NCBI GenBank assembly: GCA_963811365.1
Contig: CAWEQW010000010.1
Location: 176,007 to 240,006 of the forward strand
Length of the DNA: 64,000 nucleotides
Direction of reading: 5' to 3'
Source: CAWEQW01 sp963811365
Lineage (GTDB): Bacteria > Actinomycetota > Actinomycetes > Propionibacteriales > Nocardioidaceae
In this document: piece after piece, positions 8,617 through 16,885 of the stretch
Position numbering within the stretch: the first letter of the stretch is position 1
Layout: each line of letters starts with the position of its first letter
Notes under the pieces: model-generated
Told to the model about the DNA's origin: nothing
The model's input: only the letters and a program-made list of their open reading frames with translations
The model's database searches: none
Program-made: the position numbers and the translations under genes

Positions 8617-9773
8617 GGACCGGCCTCTCGGGCACCGCGCTGCCGGGCACGCTGCCGGTAGCCGGTCCGCAGCCGGTCCCACCGCCCGGCGTGCCGCTCG
8701 CCGAGGTAGCCGCGGTTCGGCAGCAGCATGGCGTAGAGGTAGGCCAGCCGCTGGCCCGTCGTCGGCAGCGCCCGCACGGCGGCGATCGCCTTGGTCGCGT
8801 AGCTCGAGCCCTCGCCGTACGCCGCGAGGTCCGCGGCCTCACGCGGGTCGGCGCGGTGGGCGTACGCCCACGCCGTCACCGCCAGCACGTCGGCGAGGTC
8901 CAGCTCGGTCCAGGCGTGGCGCACGGCGCGGGCCACCACCGCCTCCCCGCGGCCGGACCGCACGAGGGACAGCACGCGGGTCAGGTCGAGCGCGTGGGTG
9001 AGCGCGATCTGGGCGACGTCGCGCAGCGGGACCAGCCGGGGCCGGACCTCACCGAGCGCCGCGTGGTAACAGGCGTGTACGAACCGCTCCTCCGCGCCGA
9101 GTGCCTCCAGGACCCGGTCGCCGACGGTGAAGGGCTCGGAGCGCTCCCACAGCCGTGCGGTGTCCAGCCGGACGCCGAAGGGGCCCATCGAGAACGACCG
9201 GTGCAGGTCCACCTCGAGACCCTCGACGGTGCGGAAGCTGGTGCCCTTGCCGAACCGGCGGTCGAAGCCGGGACGTGGCTGGGGGTGCAGCCGGACGTGG
9301 CCCTCGTCCTCGAGGGCGGCCACCGCGTCGTCGATGTGCTCGGCGGGCACCAGCAGGTCGATGTCGCCGAAGGTCCGCTGCGCCGGGTCGGCGTAGTCGA
9401 GGTGACCGTACGCCGACCCCTTGAGCACCCGCACCGGCACGCCGGCGGCCCGCAGCACCTCGACGGTCTCGAGCAGCAGGCGCTCCAGCAGCAGGCTCGC
9501 CGACAGCGCCTCGACGTGCAGCCACTCCGCGCGGTCCGCCTGCTCCGCGGTGGCCGGGAGCCGTCCGTCGCCGATCGCCTGCCACAGCAGGCCGCTGAGC
9601 CGGCACTCGCGGGCGTCGGCGAGCAGCCCCTCGAACGCCGTGTCGTGGAGCGGCACGGTGGGCAGGTCGAGCATCGAGCCGGCGAGCCCGTGCGCCGCAA
9701 CGGCACGGATGACCGTGCCCCGGCCGGTCACCGTGCTCCGGCTGGTCACCGTGTCGGTGGTCACCGGGGTCAC
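8613..9773 (-). CDS. Nucleotidyltransferase-family protein (PF14907-like)
   Basis: A 386-residue protein with the nucleotidyltransferase signature LKGSAYGHLDY, then FGDIDLLVP (catalytic Asp pair) at about 145-175, and the later acidic strand EVDLHRSF. This is the architecture of the NTP_transf_5 family found with HPrK-like kinases and PqqD-like proteins, including in some lasso-peptide clusters. Enzymatic role here is unknown; it could nucleotidylate a peptide or sugar. It overlaps a second PqqD gene by 4 bases, which supports a shared function. Start GTG 9773 is set by the GTGA overlap. Confidence 0.78.
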   Translation of the reverse strand: MTPVTTDTVTSRSTVTGRGTVIRAVAAHGLAGSMLDLPTVPLHDTAFEGLLADARECRLSGLLWQAIGDGRLPATAEQADRAEWLHVEALSASLLLERLLLETVEVLRAAGVPVRVLKGSAYGHLDYADPAQRTFGDIDLLVPAEHIDDAVAALEDEGHVRLHPQPRPGFDRRFGKGTSFRTVEGLEVDLHRSFSMGPFGVRLDTARLWERSEPFTVGDRVLEALGAEERFVHACYHAALGEVRPRLVPLRDVAQIALTHALDLTRVLSLVRSGRGEAVVARAVRHAWTELDLADVLAVTAWAYAHRADPREAADLAAYGEGSSYATKAIAAVRALPTTGQRLAYLYAMLLPNRGYLGERHAGRWDRLRTGYRQRARQRGAREAGP

Positions 9774-10057
9774 TCCCCCGCCCCTCGCTGCAACAGCCCG
9801 CGCTCGGCCAGGTCCTCCAGGCAGGCGGCCAGGTCGGTGCGCAGGTGGGGTTGCCCCGGGGCGCCCGCGAGGCGCTGCTCGAGCTCGTCGAGGGAGCGCG
9901 GCCGGTCCAGCAGCCGCCACAGCGTCGCGCCGCCACCGCCGAGCACGGTGACGTCGCGGGCCTCGTCGTGGCCGAGCACCAGCACGTGCCGGCCGGTGTC
10001 GCGCCACAGCAGCCCGGCGGTGCGCACGAACCAGGTGGTGTCGACGGAGGTGGTCAC
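9770..10057 (-). CDS. PqqD-family protein (copy 2)
   Basis: A 95-residue PqqD-like protein: paired strands WFVRTAGLLWRD and HVLVLGHDEA, a helix at GGATLWRLLDRP, and a C-terminal winged-helix segment with CLEDLAERGLLQRG. It is more divergent than copy 1 at 1487-1789. It is coupled by GTGA overlaps to the nucleotidyltransferase downstream and the sugar dehydrogenase upstream. Having two PqqD-like proteins in one operon suggests two peptide-recognition steps or an obligate partner for each enzyme (inference). Confidence 0.7.
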   Translation of the reverse strand: MTTSVDTTWFVRTAGLLWRDTGRHVLVLGHDEARDVTVLGGGGATLWRLLDRPRSLDELEQRLAGAPGQPHLRTDLAACLEDLAERGLLQRGAGE

Positions 10058-11364
10058 AGCGTCACCACCTTGTCCGAGGACCGCACCCCCAGCGCGTTGC
10101 GGGCGTCGAAGACGAGCGCAGCGTGCTGCACGACGAGGTCGAGGTCGTAGCTGGAGTGCGGGGTCAGCACGGCCACGGCGTCGGCGACGGACAGCGTCTC
10201 GGCGGACAGCGGCGTGCGCCGCAGCGAAAGCCCGTGGCTGTCGACGCGCTCGACGTAGGGGTCGTGGAACTGCACCTGCACACCGTGGCGGTGCAGCCGG
10301 GCGAGAGTCTCCACGGCAGCGGACTCGCGCAGGTCGCCGACGTCGGGCTTGTAGGTGACGCCGAGCGCGAGGACCCGCGCGTCGCGCAGCGCGACCCCGC
10401 GCCGCCCGAGGGCGTCCAGGATCCGCCGGGTGACGTAGGTCGGCATCTCGGCGTTGATGTCCTGGGCGAGCTCGACCAGCCGGAACGGCCGGCCGGTGTC
10501 GCGGCGGGACTGCCAGGCCAGGTACGTCGGGTCGAGCGGGATGCAGTGCCCGCCGACCCCTGGTCCGGGGTAGAACGGCATGAAGCCGAAGGGCTTGGTC
10601 GCCGCCGCGGACACGACCTCCCAGGTGTCGATGCCCTGCTCGCCGCAGAGCACGGCGAGCTCGTTGACCAGGGCGATGTTGACCATCCGGAAGGTGTTCT
10701 CGAGCAGCTTGGCCATCTCGGCGGTGCGGCAGCCGGAGACCGGGTTCACGTCGTCGACCAGGCAGCCGTAGAAGGCGGCGGCGAGCCGGGTGGACGGGTC
10801 GTCCGCGCCGCCGACGACCCGGGGAGTGGTGCGCAGCCCGTACTTGAGGTTGCCCGGGTCGATGCGCTCGGGCGAGAAGGCCAGCCACAGGTCCTCGCCG
10901 AGCCGGGCGCCGTGCGCCTCGAGCAGCGGGCGCAGCACCTGCTCCGTGGTGCCGGGGTACGTCGTCGACTCGAGGACGACCAGCGTGTCGCCGTCCAGCC
11001 GGGCCCCGACCTCCCGCCCGGCGCTCTCCACCATGCCGAGGTCCGGGCGGTGGTCGGTCACCGGCGTGGGGACGCAGACGACCACCACGTCGGCGTCGGC
11101 GACCGCCTCGTAGCCGGTGCTGAACCGCAGCCGGCCGCTGTCGACCGCCTGGCTGAACAGACCGTCCTCGACACCGGGCACCACGAGGAGGCCCTCGGCG
11201 AGCCGCGCGACCCGCTCGGCGTCGACGTCCACACCGGAGACGTCGAAGCCCTCCACGGCGGCGGCGGCGGCGAGCGTCAGTCCGACGTAGCCCTGGCCCA
11301 CCACGCAGACGCGTGCGGTGCGGCCGGTGATCGCGCGCTCGAGGGCGCTGCGGTCCGTGGTCAT
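10054..11364 (-). CDS. UDP-glucose/GDP-mannose-type nucleotide sugar dehydrogenase
   Basis: A 436-residue NAD-dependent dehydrogenase that oxidises C6 of a nucleotide sugar to a uronic acid. The Rossmann motif VVGQGYVGLTLA is at residues 20-31, and the catalytic Cys is in GGHCIPLDPTYL near residue 270. VTYKPDVGDLRESAA belongs to the UDP-binding domain. The pattern resembles the WecC/WbpA branch (UDP-ManNAc or UDP-GlcNAc dehydrogenase) more than UDP-glucose dehydrogenase, but substrate cannot be fixed by eye. GGGAGAC precedes the ATG. A 30-base gap separates it from the BY-kinase gene. Confidence 0.92.
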   Translation of the reverse strand: MTTDRSALERAITGRTARVCVVGQGYVGLTLAAAAAVEGFDVSGVDVDAERVARLAEGLLVVPGVEDGLFSQAVDSGRLRFSTGYEAVADADVVVVCVPTPVTDHRPDLGMVESAGREVGARLDGDTLVVLESTTYPGTTEQVLRPLLEAHGARLGEDLWLAFSPERIDPGNLKYGLRTTPRVVGGADDPSTRLAAAFYGCLVDDVNPVSGCRTAEMAKLLENTFRMVNIALVNELAVLCGEQGIDTWEVVSAAATKPFGFMPFYPGPGVGGHCIPLDPTYLAWQSRRDTGRPFRLVELAQDINAEMPTYVTRRILDALGRRGVALRDARVLALGVTYKPDVGDLRESAAVETLARLHRHGVQVQFHDPYVERVDSHGLSLRRTPLSAETLSVADAVAVLTPHSSYDLDLVVQHAALVFDARNALGVRSSDKVVTL

Positions 11365-11394
11365 GAGGTGTCTCCCGAGAGGGTGGTGGTCCGG

Positions 11395-12993
11395 TCAGTG
11401 GCGGGTCGGCTGGCCAGTGCGCCGGGCCCGTGGCGGTCCGGCGCGGTAGCCGTCGTACCGGCCGCCGCCCCGCGAGCCGACGAGCACGGTGCCGAGCGCC
11501 GGCACGCCCAGCCGGGACAGCAGCCGGCGCGAGGATGCGGCCTGGGTGGTGGTGGTGCGGTTGAGCCGCGAGACCACGATCGCCACGTCGACGTACGGCG
11601 CGAGGTCGACGGCGTCGGAGACGGTCAGCATCGGCGCAGTGTCGACGAGCACGACGTCGCCGAGCCGGCGTGCCTGGTCCAGCAGCGGTCGTGCCGACGC
11701 GACGAGCGCGCCGGGGTGTGCCAGCTCCTGACCGCTGGTCGCCACCCGGACACCGGGCACGTGGGTGTCCTTGAGGACGCCCGCGAGGTGCCCGGCCCGG
11801 TCGGCGGCGAGCAGGTCCGAGACCCCGCTGCCGTTCTCGAGGCCGAAGTACTCGTGCAGCCGCGGGCTGCGCAGGTCCAGGGACACCACGACGACCCGGC
11901 GGCCGGCCTCGGCCATCACCGCGGCCAGGTTGGCCACCGTCGTGGTCTTGCCCTCGCCGGGCAGCGCGCTGGTGACCAGGACGACGAGCGAGCCGGCCGC
12001 CTCCTGTCCGCCGATGCCGTCGGGGCTGCCGTGCGGCCCGAGCAGCAGCACGGCCGAACGCAGCGCGCGGTGCGCCTCGGCGGTCGCACTGGCCGGCCGC
12101 TCGGCGCTGACGATCTCGCGCACGCGGCGCCGGCCGTACGACAGCGCCGGGATCTCGGCCAGCACCGGCAGGCCGAACGCGTCCTCGACCTGGTCACGGG
12201 TCCGCAGCCGGGAGTCCATCCGCTCCACGAGCAGCGCGAGCGCCGCGCCCAGCAGCAGGCCCAGCAGCCCGGCGATGCCGAGCCGCACCAGAGGGCTGCG
12301 TGGCGCCTCGAAGCCGCCGCCGTCGAGCGGGATCGCGACCCCGGGCTGGAGCACCTCGAGCGGACCGGAGGCGCCCAGGCTCCGCCGGAGGTCGCCGATC
12401 TCGCCGAACTGCGTGCTGTACTGCGACTGCAGGGACGCCAGCCGCGCCGAGAGCACCGGATCGTCCGGACTGGAGGCCAGCCGGGCCTGCACCCGCCGGG
12501 TCTGCCGGGTGATCGCGCCGAGCTGCCTGTTCAGCGTCGAGATCCGGTCGCCCGTCTGGCGGCGCTGCTGGTCGGTGAAGAACTGCACCGTCGCCGACGC
12601 GAACGCGTTGACCCGGGCGGCCACCTGCCTGCGGTCGGGGCCGGTCGAGGAGATCGCCAGCGTGTTGGTGGTGGTGTCGGGCGTGACCTCCACCGTCGAG
12701 GCGAGCACCTGCGGCTCGCCGTGGTAGCCGAGCCGCCGCGCGGCGCGACGCGGTACCGAGCCGAGACTGGTGAACAACGCGACGTCGGCCATCTGCACGG
12801 GGGGCTGACCGGCGGTGGTGTAGGTCGGCGAGGCGATCAGCGTGGCCTTCGCCGTGTAGGTGGCGGAGGCGGTCGTGGCCGTCTGCGGCTGCGGCGCGGT
12901 CAGGAAGGCGACCGCGACCGCGCACAGCGCCGGCACGACGAGCAGCAGCCACCGGCGCCGGAAGATCTGGAGGTACGTGGTCAGGTCCATCAC
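11395..12993 (-). CDS. Chain-length determinant / BY-kinase fusion
   Basis: A 532-residue Wzz-type polysaccharide co-polymerase fused to a bacterial tyrosine kinase. Residues 1-35 and about 225-245 form the two membrane segments that flank an extracytoplasmic coiled region. The kinase domain has Walker A SALPGEGKTTT, a Walker A'-like VVVVSLDLRSP and Walker B VVLVDTAP. The C-terminal tail is short, with only two tyrosines (RYDGYR). It regulates polymer length and export. GTG 12993 overlaps the CapD stop. Confidence 0.92.
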   Translation of the reverse strand: MMDLTTYLQIFRRRWLLLVVPALCAVAVAFLTAPQPQTATTASATYTAKATLIASPTYTTAGQPPVQMADVALFTSLGSVPRRAARRLGYHGEPQVLASTVEVTPDTTTNTLAISSTGPDRRQVAARVNAFASATVQFFTDQQRRQTGDRISTLNRQLGAITRQTRRVQARLASSPDDPVLSARLASLQSQYSTQFGEIGDLRRSLGASGPLEVLQPGVAIPLDGGGFEAPRSPLVRLGIAGLLGLLLGAALALLVERMDSRLRTRDQVEDAFGLPVLAEIPALSYGRRRVREIVSAERPASATAEAHRALRSAVLLLGPHGSPDGIGGQEAAGSLVVLVTSALPGEGKTTTVANLAAVMAEAGRRVVVVSLDLRSPRLHEYFGLENGSGVSDLLAADRAGHLAGVLKDTHVPGVRVATSGQELAHPGALVASARPLLDQARRLGDVVLVDTAPMLTVSDAVDLAPYVDVAIVVSRLNRTTTTQAASSRRLLSRLGVPALGTVLVGSRGGGRYDGYRAGPPRARRTGQPTRH

Positions 12994-14885
12994 TGCTGCT
13001 CGCTCACGGTCGGTGTTCTCTGGACGGGCAGGACGGGCTGCTGCGGCGGGTGCAGGCGCGCCGCCAGCAGCCGCTGCAGCCCGGCGCGCGCGGCGACGTC
13101 GTCATGGGCACGGGCGGCAGCCGCCAGACCGGTGACGCCCGCGCTGAGGTGCGCCCGGGACATCGCGACCGGCTCGAGCCGGACGATGGACGGGTGCGAG
13201 GTGAGGTGCTGGACCTCCTCCGGCGCGTGCAGCTGCTCGGAGAGCTTCTCCCCGGGCCGCACCGACGTCACGCGGATCTCCACGTCGGCGCCGGGTCGCT
13301 GGCCGGAGAGCTGGATCATCCGCTTGGCGAGGTCGAGGATCCGGACCGGCTCCCCCATGTCCAGCATGAAGATCTCGCCGCCACGGGACAGCGTCGCAGC
13401 GTGCAGCACGAGCCGGACCGCCTCCGGAATGCTCATGAAGTAGCGGGTCATCCGGCCGTCGGTGATCGTCACCGGCCCGCCCGCCCGGATCTGGCGCACG
13501 AACGTCGGCACGACGCTGCCCCGGCTGCCGAGCACGTTGCCGAACCGGACCGCGCAGCCGGTCATCGCCGGTGCCGCCGCGAGGGCGAGGTGCTCACCGA
13601 CGAGCTTGGTCGCGCCCATGACGCTGGAGGGCCGGACCGCCTTGTCGGTGGAGATGAACACGAACCTGCGCACGCCGACCCTCCGGCAGCTGGCGATCAC
13701 GTTGCGGGTGCCGAGGACGTTGGTCTGCACGGCCTGCGCCGGATGTGCCTCGAGCAGCGGGACGTGCTTGTGCGCCGCGGCGTGGAACACGATGTCCGGC
13801 CGCTCGTCGGTGAACACCTTGTCGAGGGCGACGGTGTCGCGGATGTCGGCGAGCCGTTGCACGACCGGCCCCTCGACGCCGGCCGTCGCGTCGAACAGGT
13901 GCGTCTCGTCGTGGTCGAGGACGACCAGCCGGCTCGGCCCGAAGGTCGCGACCTGGCGGACCAGCTCCGAGCCGATGGAGCCACCGCCACCGGTGACGAG
14001 CACGCGGCGGCCCTCGACGAGATGCACGATCTCGTCGAGGTCGGTCTCGACCTGGGCCCGTCCCAGCAGGTCGGCGATCTCCAGGTCGCGGACGTCCTGC
14101 AACGAGACCTGGCGACCCAGCAGCTCCGACGGCGGCGGCACGACGCTGAGGCTGATGCCGAGCTCTCCGCAGGCGCCTGCGAGTCCGCGCACCATCGCCG
14201 GGCCGGCGGCCGCGATCGCGAGCACGGCCCGCGTGGCGCCGGACTCCTCCACGATCCGCCCGAGGTCGCCGAGCGGGCCGTGGATCCGGGCGCCGTGCAG
14301 CCGCAGGCCCCACAGGCGCGGGTCGTCGTCGACGACCGCCACGACGTGCGCCTCGCCCTGTGCCTGCACCGACCGGATCAGGGCTCCGCCCGACTCACCG
14401 GCCCCGATCACCAGCACCCGCTCGGTGTCTCGAGCCGCGTAGCCGCGCCACCGCAGCATCCGCGACCAGAACCGCAGGGCGCCCGCGGCACCGCAGCTGA
14501 GCACCGTGGCGATGACCGGCACGGACAGCGGCACCGGACGGTCGAGGAACCACACGAGCGGAAGCAGCAGGACGACTGCGAGGCCCTGCGCCAGGACGAT
14601 CTGCCGGGCCTCCAGCACGCTCGCGAACCGAAGCACCCCGGAGTACAGCCCGGCGACCGCGTACAGCACCAGGGTCACGGCGAGCACGACCGGAAGGAAA
14701 CTCAGCAGGTGGCGCCAGGCGTGCGCGGGCACGTCGGCGTCGTAGCGCAGGAGGACCGCGCAGACCCACGACGTGGTCACGAAGAACGCGTCGGCGGCGA
14801 CGAGCCGAAGGCTGGCGCGCGCCTGGCGTCTGAGGACCTGGCGCAGACCTCGGGTCCACGGCGAGGCGGGCCTGCGAGCGTGCAT
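12990..14885 (-). CDS. CapD/PglF-type nucleoside-diphosphate-sugar 4,6-dehydratase
   Basis: A 631-residue membrane-anchored dehydratase of the WbpM/PglF/CapD type. Four hydrophobic segments lie in the first 150 residues, then a CoA-binding-like Rossmann domain (VLVIGAGESGG), then the SDR domain (LVTGGGGSIGSEL). The catalytic triad is S..M..K (FISTDK, then VMGATK), with Met replacing Tyr as typical of this class. It likely forms UDP-4-keto-6-deoxy-GlcNAc, the first step toward bacillosamine-type sugars. It is the first gene of the leftward operon; a GGGGGAT site precedes the ATG. Confidence 0.92.
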   Translation of the reverse strand: MHARRPASPWTRGLRQVLRRQARASLRLVAADAFFVTTSWVCAVLLRYDADVPAHAWRHLLSFLPVVLAVTLVLYAVAGLYSGVLRFASVLEARQIVLAQGLAVVLLLPLVWFLDRPVPLSVPVIATVLSCGAAGALRFWSRMLRWRGYAARDTERVLVIGAGESGGALIRSVQAQGEAHVVAVVDDDPRLWGLRLHGARIHGPLGDLGRIVEESGATRAVLAIAAAGPAMVRGLAGACGELGISLSVVPPPSELLGRQVSLQDVRDLEIADLLGRAQVETDLDEIVHLVEGRRVLVTGGGGSIGSELVRQVATFGPSRLVVLDHDETHLFDATAGVEGPVVQRLADIRDTVALDKVFTDERPDIVFHAAAHKHVPLLEAHPAQAVQTNVLGTRNVIASCRRVGVRRFVFISTDKAVRPSSVMGATKLVGEHLALAAAPAMTGCAVRFGNVLGSRGSVVPTFVRQIRAGGPVTITDGRMTRYFMSIPEAVRLVLHAATLSRGGEIFMLDMGEPVRILDLAKRMIQLSGQRPGADVEIRVTSVRPGEKLSEQLHAPEEVQHLTSHPSIVRLEPVAMSRAHLSAGVTGLAAAARAHDDVAARAGLQRLLAARLHPPQQPVLPVQRTPTVSEQQ

Positions 14886-15042
14886 GGACGTATCCCCCGG
14901 TAGGTCGAGCGACTCGACTCGGAAGGACCGTATGCCAGAAATAGCGGTCTTGCCAATGCCAAGCGGTATGTACGTTTCGACAGGTTCAGGCCAGGCGTCC
15001 CGAGTCCGTTCGAACCAGGGCGTCTCGGACCGGATCGGACGC
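14886..15042 (-). promoter_or_regulatory. Upstream region and candidate promoter of the polysaccharide operon
   Basis: This 157-base gap is less GC-rich than its surroundings. On the minus strand TTGGCA (14951-14956) and TACGGT (14927-14932) are separated by 18 bases, giving a plausible sigma-70-type promoter about 35 bases upstream of the dehydratase gene. A short palindrome TCGAGcgaCTCGA at 14905-14917 lies downstream of the -10 and could be an operator. Only pattern evidence supports this. Confidence 0.35.
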
Positions 15043-15948
15043 TCAGGCGTCGTCGCGCCAGCTCGGCCGGTGTCCCCAGAGCTGTTCGAGCCGCTGGTCC
15101 GACTCCGCGAAGCGCGCTCGCAGCTGCGCGCGCAGCCCGGGGTCGACGACATCGCGGCGCGGTGGCCGGCCGACGTAGCTGTAGTTGCGGAACTGCTGCG
15201 GGGTCCACGGCCGGACACCGAGGAAGTCGCTCACCGCGCGCACGCAGGTGGCCGGGTCGCGGTAGAGGTCGCGGCTCTCGAGAAGCAGCATCCGTCCGGC
15301 CGGGTAGTGGGCCAGCCACCGCTCGAGCTGGTCGGCGTACCGGCCCCGCGCGAGGTAGGAGAAGTGGTGGTGGTCGCGGGAGAAGTATCCCGGGTCCGCC
15401 GCCATCCGCGCGAGCTCGGGCGTCAGCCGGGCCTCCTCGGCGTCGACGGCGTCGGGGAACGACAGCGGCTCGAACCCGAGCCGGCGCATGTGCTGGTAGT
15501 CGGAGAACGCGCGGTCGACGGGGTCGCGCAGCAGCACGACGAGCCGTGCCTGCGGCAGCAGGGCGGCGGCCCGGGCGGGGGTTCGCGGCTCGTAGAGGTA
15601 GTACGGGGTCGCCTCGAAGCTCAGCAGGCTGCGGCCGCGCGCCTCGGCGATCCGGCGACGGCTCTCCAGCGCGAAGTGCCGGCGGTACCAGTCCTCCCCA
15701 CGGTGCGGGTGGCGGGCGAAGTAGTCGACCTCCTTGCGCAGCGAGGGGGCGAGCTCGGGGTGCTGGGCGAGGTACTTGAACAGCGAGCTGGTGCCGCTGC
15801 GCATCGCGCCGATCAGCAGGAAGTCCGGCAGGCACCGCAGCCCCGCGGTCGGCCGCCGCGCCGCGAACCTGGCGCGGGTGATGCGGGCACGGGCCTGCGG
15901 TCCGACGTACGGCTTGAGGGTGTCGGCCACTCGTTGCGCGACGGCCAT
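15043..15948 (-). CDS. Sulfotransferase (1)
   Basis: A 301-residue PAPS-dependent sulfotransferase of the heparan/NodH-like class. The 5'-phosphosulfate loop GAMRSGTSSLFKYL is at about residues 47-60, and the 3'-phosphate motif VVLLRDPVDRAFSDY near 138-152 carries the conserved RDP...S. An aromatic-rich segment (GYFSRDHHHFSYL) probably lines the acceptor site. It would transfer sulfate to a hydroxyl or amine of a polysaccharide or lipid. GGGGAGGGG precedes the ATG, and a TAGTCT -10 box (15981-15986) lies upstream. Divergent from sulfotransferase 2. Confidence 0.9.
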   Translation of the reverse strand: MAVAQRVADTLKPYVGPQARARITRARFAARRPTAGLRCLPDFLLIGAMRSGTSSLFKYLAQHPELAPSLRKEVDYFARHPHRGEDWYRRHFALESRRRIAEARGRSLLSFEATPYYLYEPRTPARAAALLPQARLVVLLRDPVDRAFSDYQHMRRLGFEPLSFPDAVDAEEARLTPELARMAADPGYFSRDHHHFSYLARGRYADQLERWLAHYPAGRMLLLESRDLYRDPATCVRAVSDFLGVRPWTPQQFRNYSYVGRPPRRDVVDPGLRAQLRARFAESDQRLEQLWGHRPSWRDDA

Positions 15949-15980
15949 CGACGTGCCCCTCCCCTACCCGGCGTCGCTCG

Positions 15981-15986
15981 AGACTA
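15981..15986 (-). promoter_or_regulatory. -10 box (TAGTCT) of sulfotransferase 1
   Basis: TAGTCT on the minus strand lies 32 bases before the ATG at 15948. This leaves a short leader that contains the GGGGAGGGG ribosome-binding site. Confidence 0.35.
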
Positions 15987-15999
15987 GCCCCTGCGCCGG

Positions 16000-16029
16000 T
16001 TGACTTGTCGTCCGCGTCTGCAACGATCT
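16000..16029 (+). promoter_or_regulatory. Candidate promoter of sulfotransferase 2
   Basis: TTGACT (16000-16005) is followed by AACGAT (16022-16027, spacing 16) or CGATCT (16024-16029, spacing 18). Either box is 4-6 bases from the GTG at 16034, so the transcript would be leaderless or nearly so. Confidence 0.35.
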
Positions 16030-16033
16030 GACC

Positions 16034-16885
16034 GTGGCACCGTCGATCGGGGGGCCCGACTTCGTCATTGCGGGAGCGATGCGCTCGGGGACGACTTCCT
16101 TGCACCACTGGCTTCGTGGGCATCCCGCCGTGCACCTGTCCACGCCCAAGGAGGTGCACTACTTCGACCTCCACCACGACCGCGGGTGGGGGTGGTACGC
16201 CGGGCACTTCGCCGGTGCCGCGCCCGGGCAGGTGACCGGCGAGTCCACGCCCGAGTACCTCTTCCTGCCCTGGGCACGCGAGCGGATGGTGCGTGCGCTG
16301 CCCGACGCTCGGCTGGTCGTCACGCTGCGCGACCCGGTCGTCCGCGCCTGGTCGCACTACTGCATGCTGCGGGCCCGTGGTCGGGAGGCCCTCGACGTGG
16401 AGCAGGCGCTCGACCGGGAGCCGGAACGCCTGAAGGACAAGGCGTCCTGGTCGCGCTACGGCTACGTGGCGAAGGGCCGGTACGCCGACCAGCTCGGCGA
16501 GCTGTTCTCGGTGTGCGACCGGGAGCGGGTGCTGGTGCTGCTGTTCGAGCGCGACGTGGTGGGCGCGCCCGCGCAGACCTTCGCCCGGATCTGCGGCTTC
16601 CTGGGGGTGGACGACACGGTTCGCGTGCCCGCCGTCGGCAGCGCGGTGAACGCCGCCATCCACGTCCGCTCCCCGGCTCTGCGCCGGCTCGCGCGGCCGC
16701 TGCCGAAGCCGGTGCGCGACGCGGTGGGGCGGGTGAACACCAGCTCCCGGCCGAACCCGCCGATGCCCGAGCCGGTGCGCGCCCGGTTGGCCGAGGAGCT
16801 GGCAGGTCCGACCCGCGCCCTCGAGGAGCTGCTCGAGACGACGATCCCGGAGTGGCGCGGCGCGGCCGTCGGTCGCCGGCCATGA
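16034..16885 (+). CDS. Sulfotransferase (2)
   Basis: A 283-residue sulfotransferase with the PAPS loop GAMRSGTTSLHHWL at about 14-27 and the 3'-phosphate motif VVTLRDPVVRAWSHY near 96-110. KEVHYFDLHHDRG matches the substrate-binding strand-loop of the same class as sulfotransferase 1. The two genes are divergently transcribed from an 85-base gap. The stop overlaps the start of the flippase gene (ATGA), linking sulfation and export on one mRNA. Confidence 0.9.
   Translation: MAPSIGGPDFVIAGAMRSGTTSLHHWLRGHPAVHLSTPKEVHYFDLHHDRGWGWYAGHFAGAAPGQVTGESTPEYLFLPWARERMVRALPDARLVVTLRDPVVRAWSHYCMLRARGREALDVEQALDREPERLKDKASWSRYGYVAKGRYADQLGELFSVCDRERVLVLLFERDVVGAPAQTFARICGFLGVDDTVRVPAVGSAVNAAIHVRSPALRRLARPLPKPVRDAVGRVNTSSRPNPPMPEPVRARLAEELAGPTRALEELLETTIPEWRGAAVGRRP

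Noticed and set aside
10123..13443. Plus-strand ORF of 1106 codons across the dehydrogenase, BY-kinase and CapD genes
   Set aside because: It crosses three clearly recognised minus-strand genes and shows no domain.
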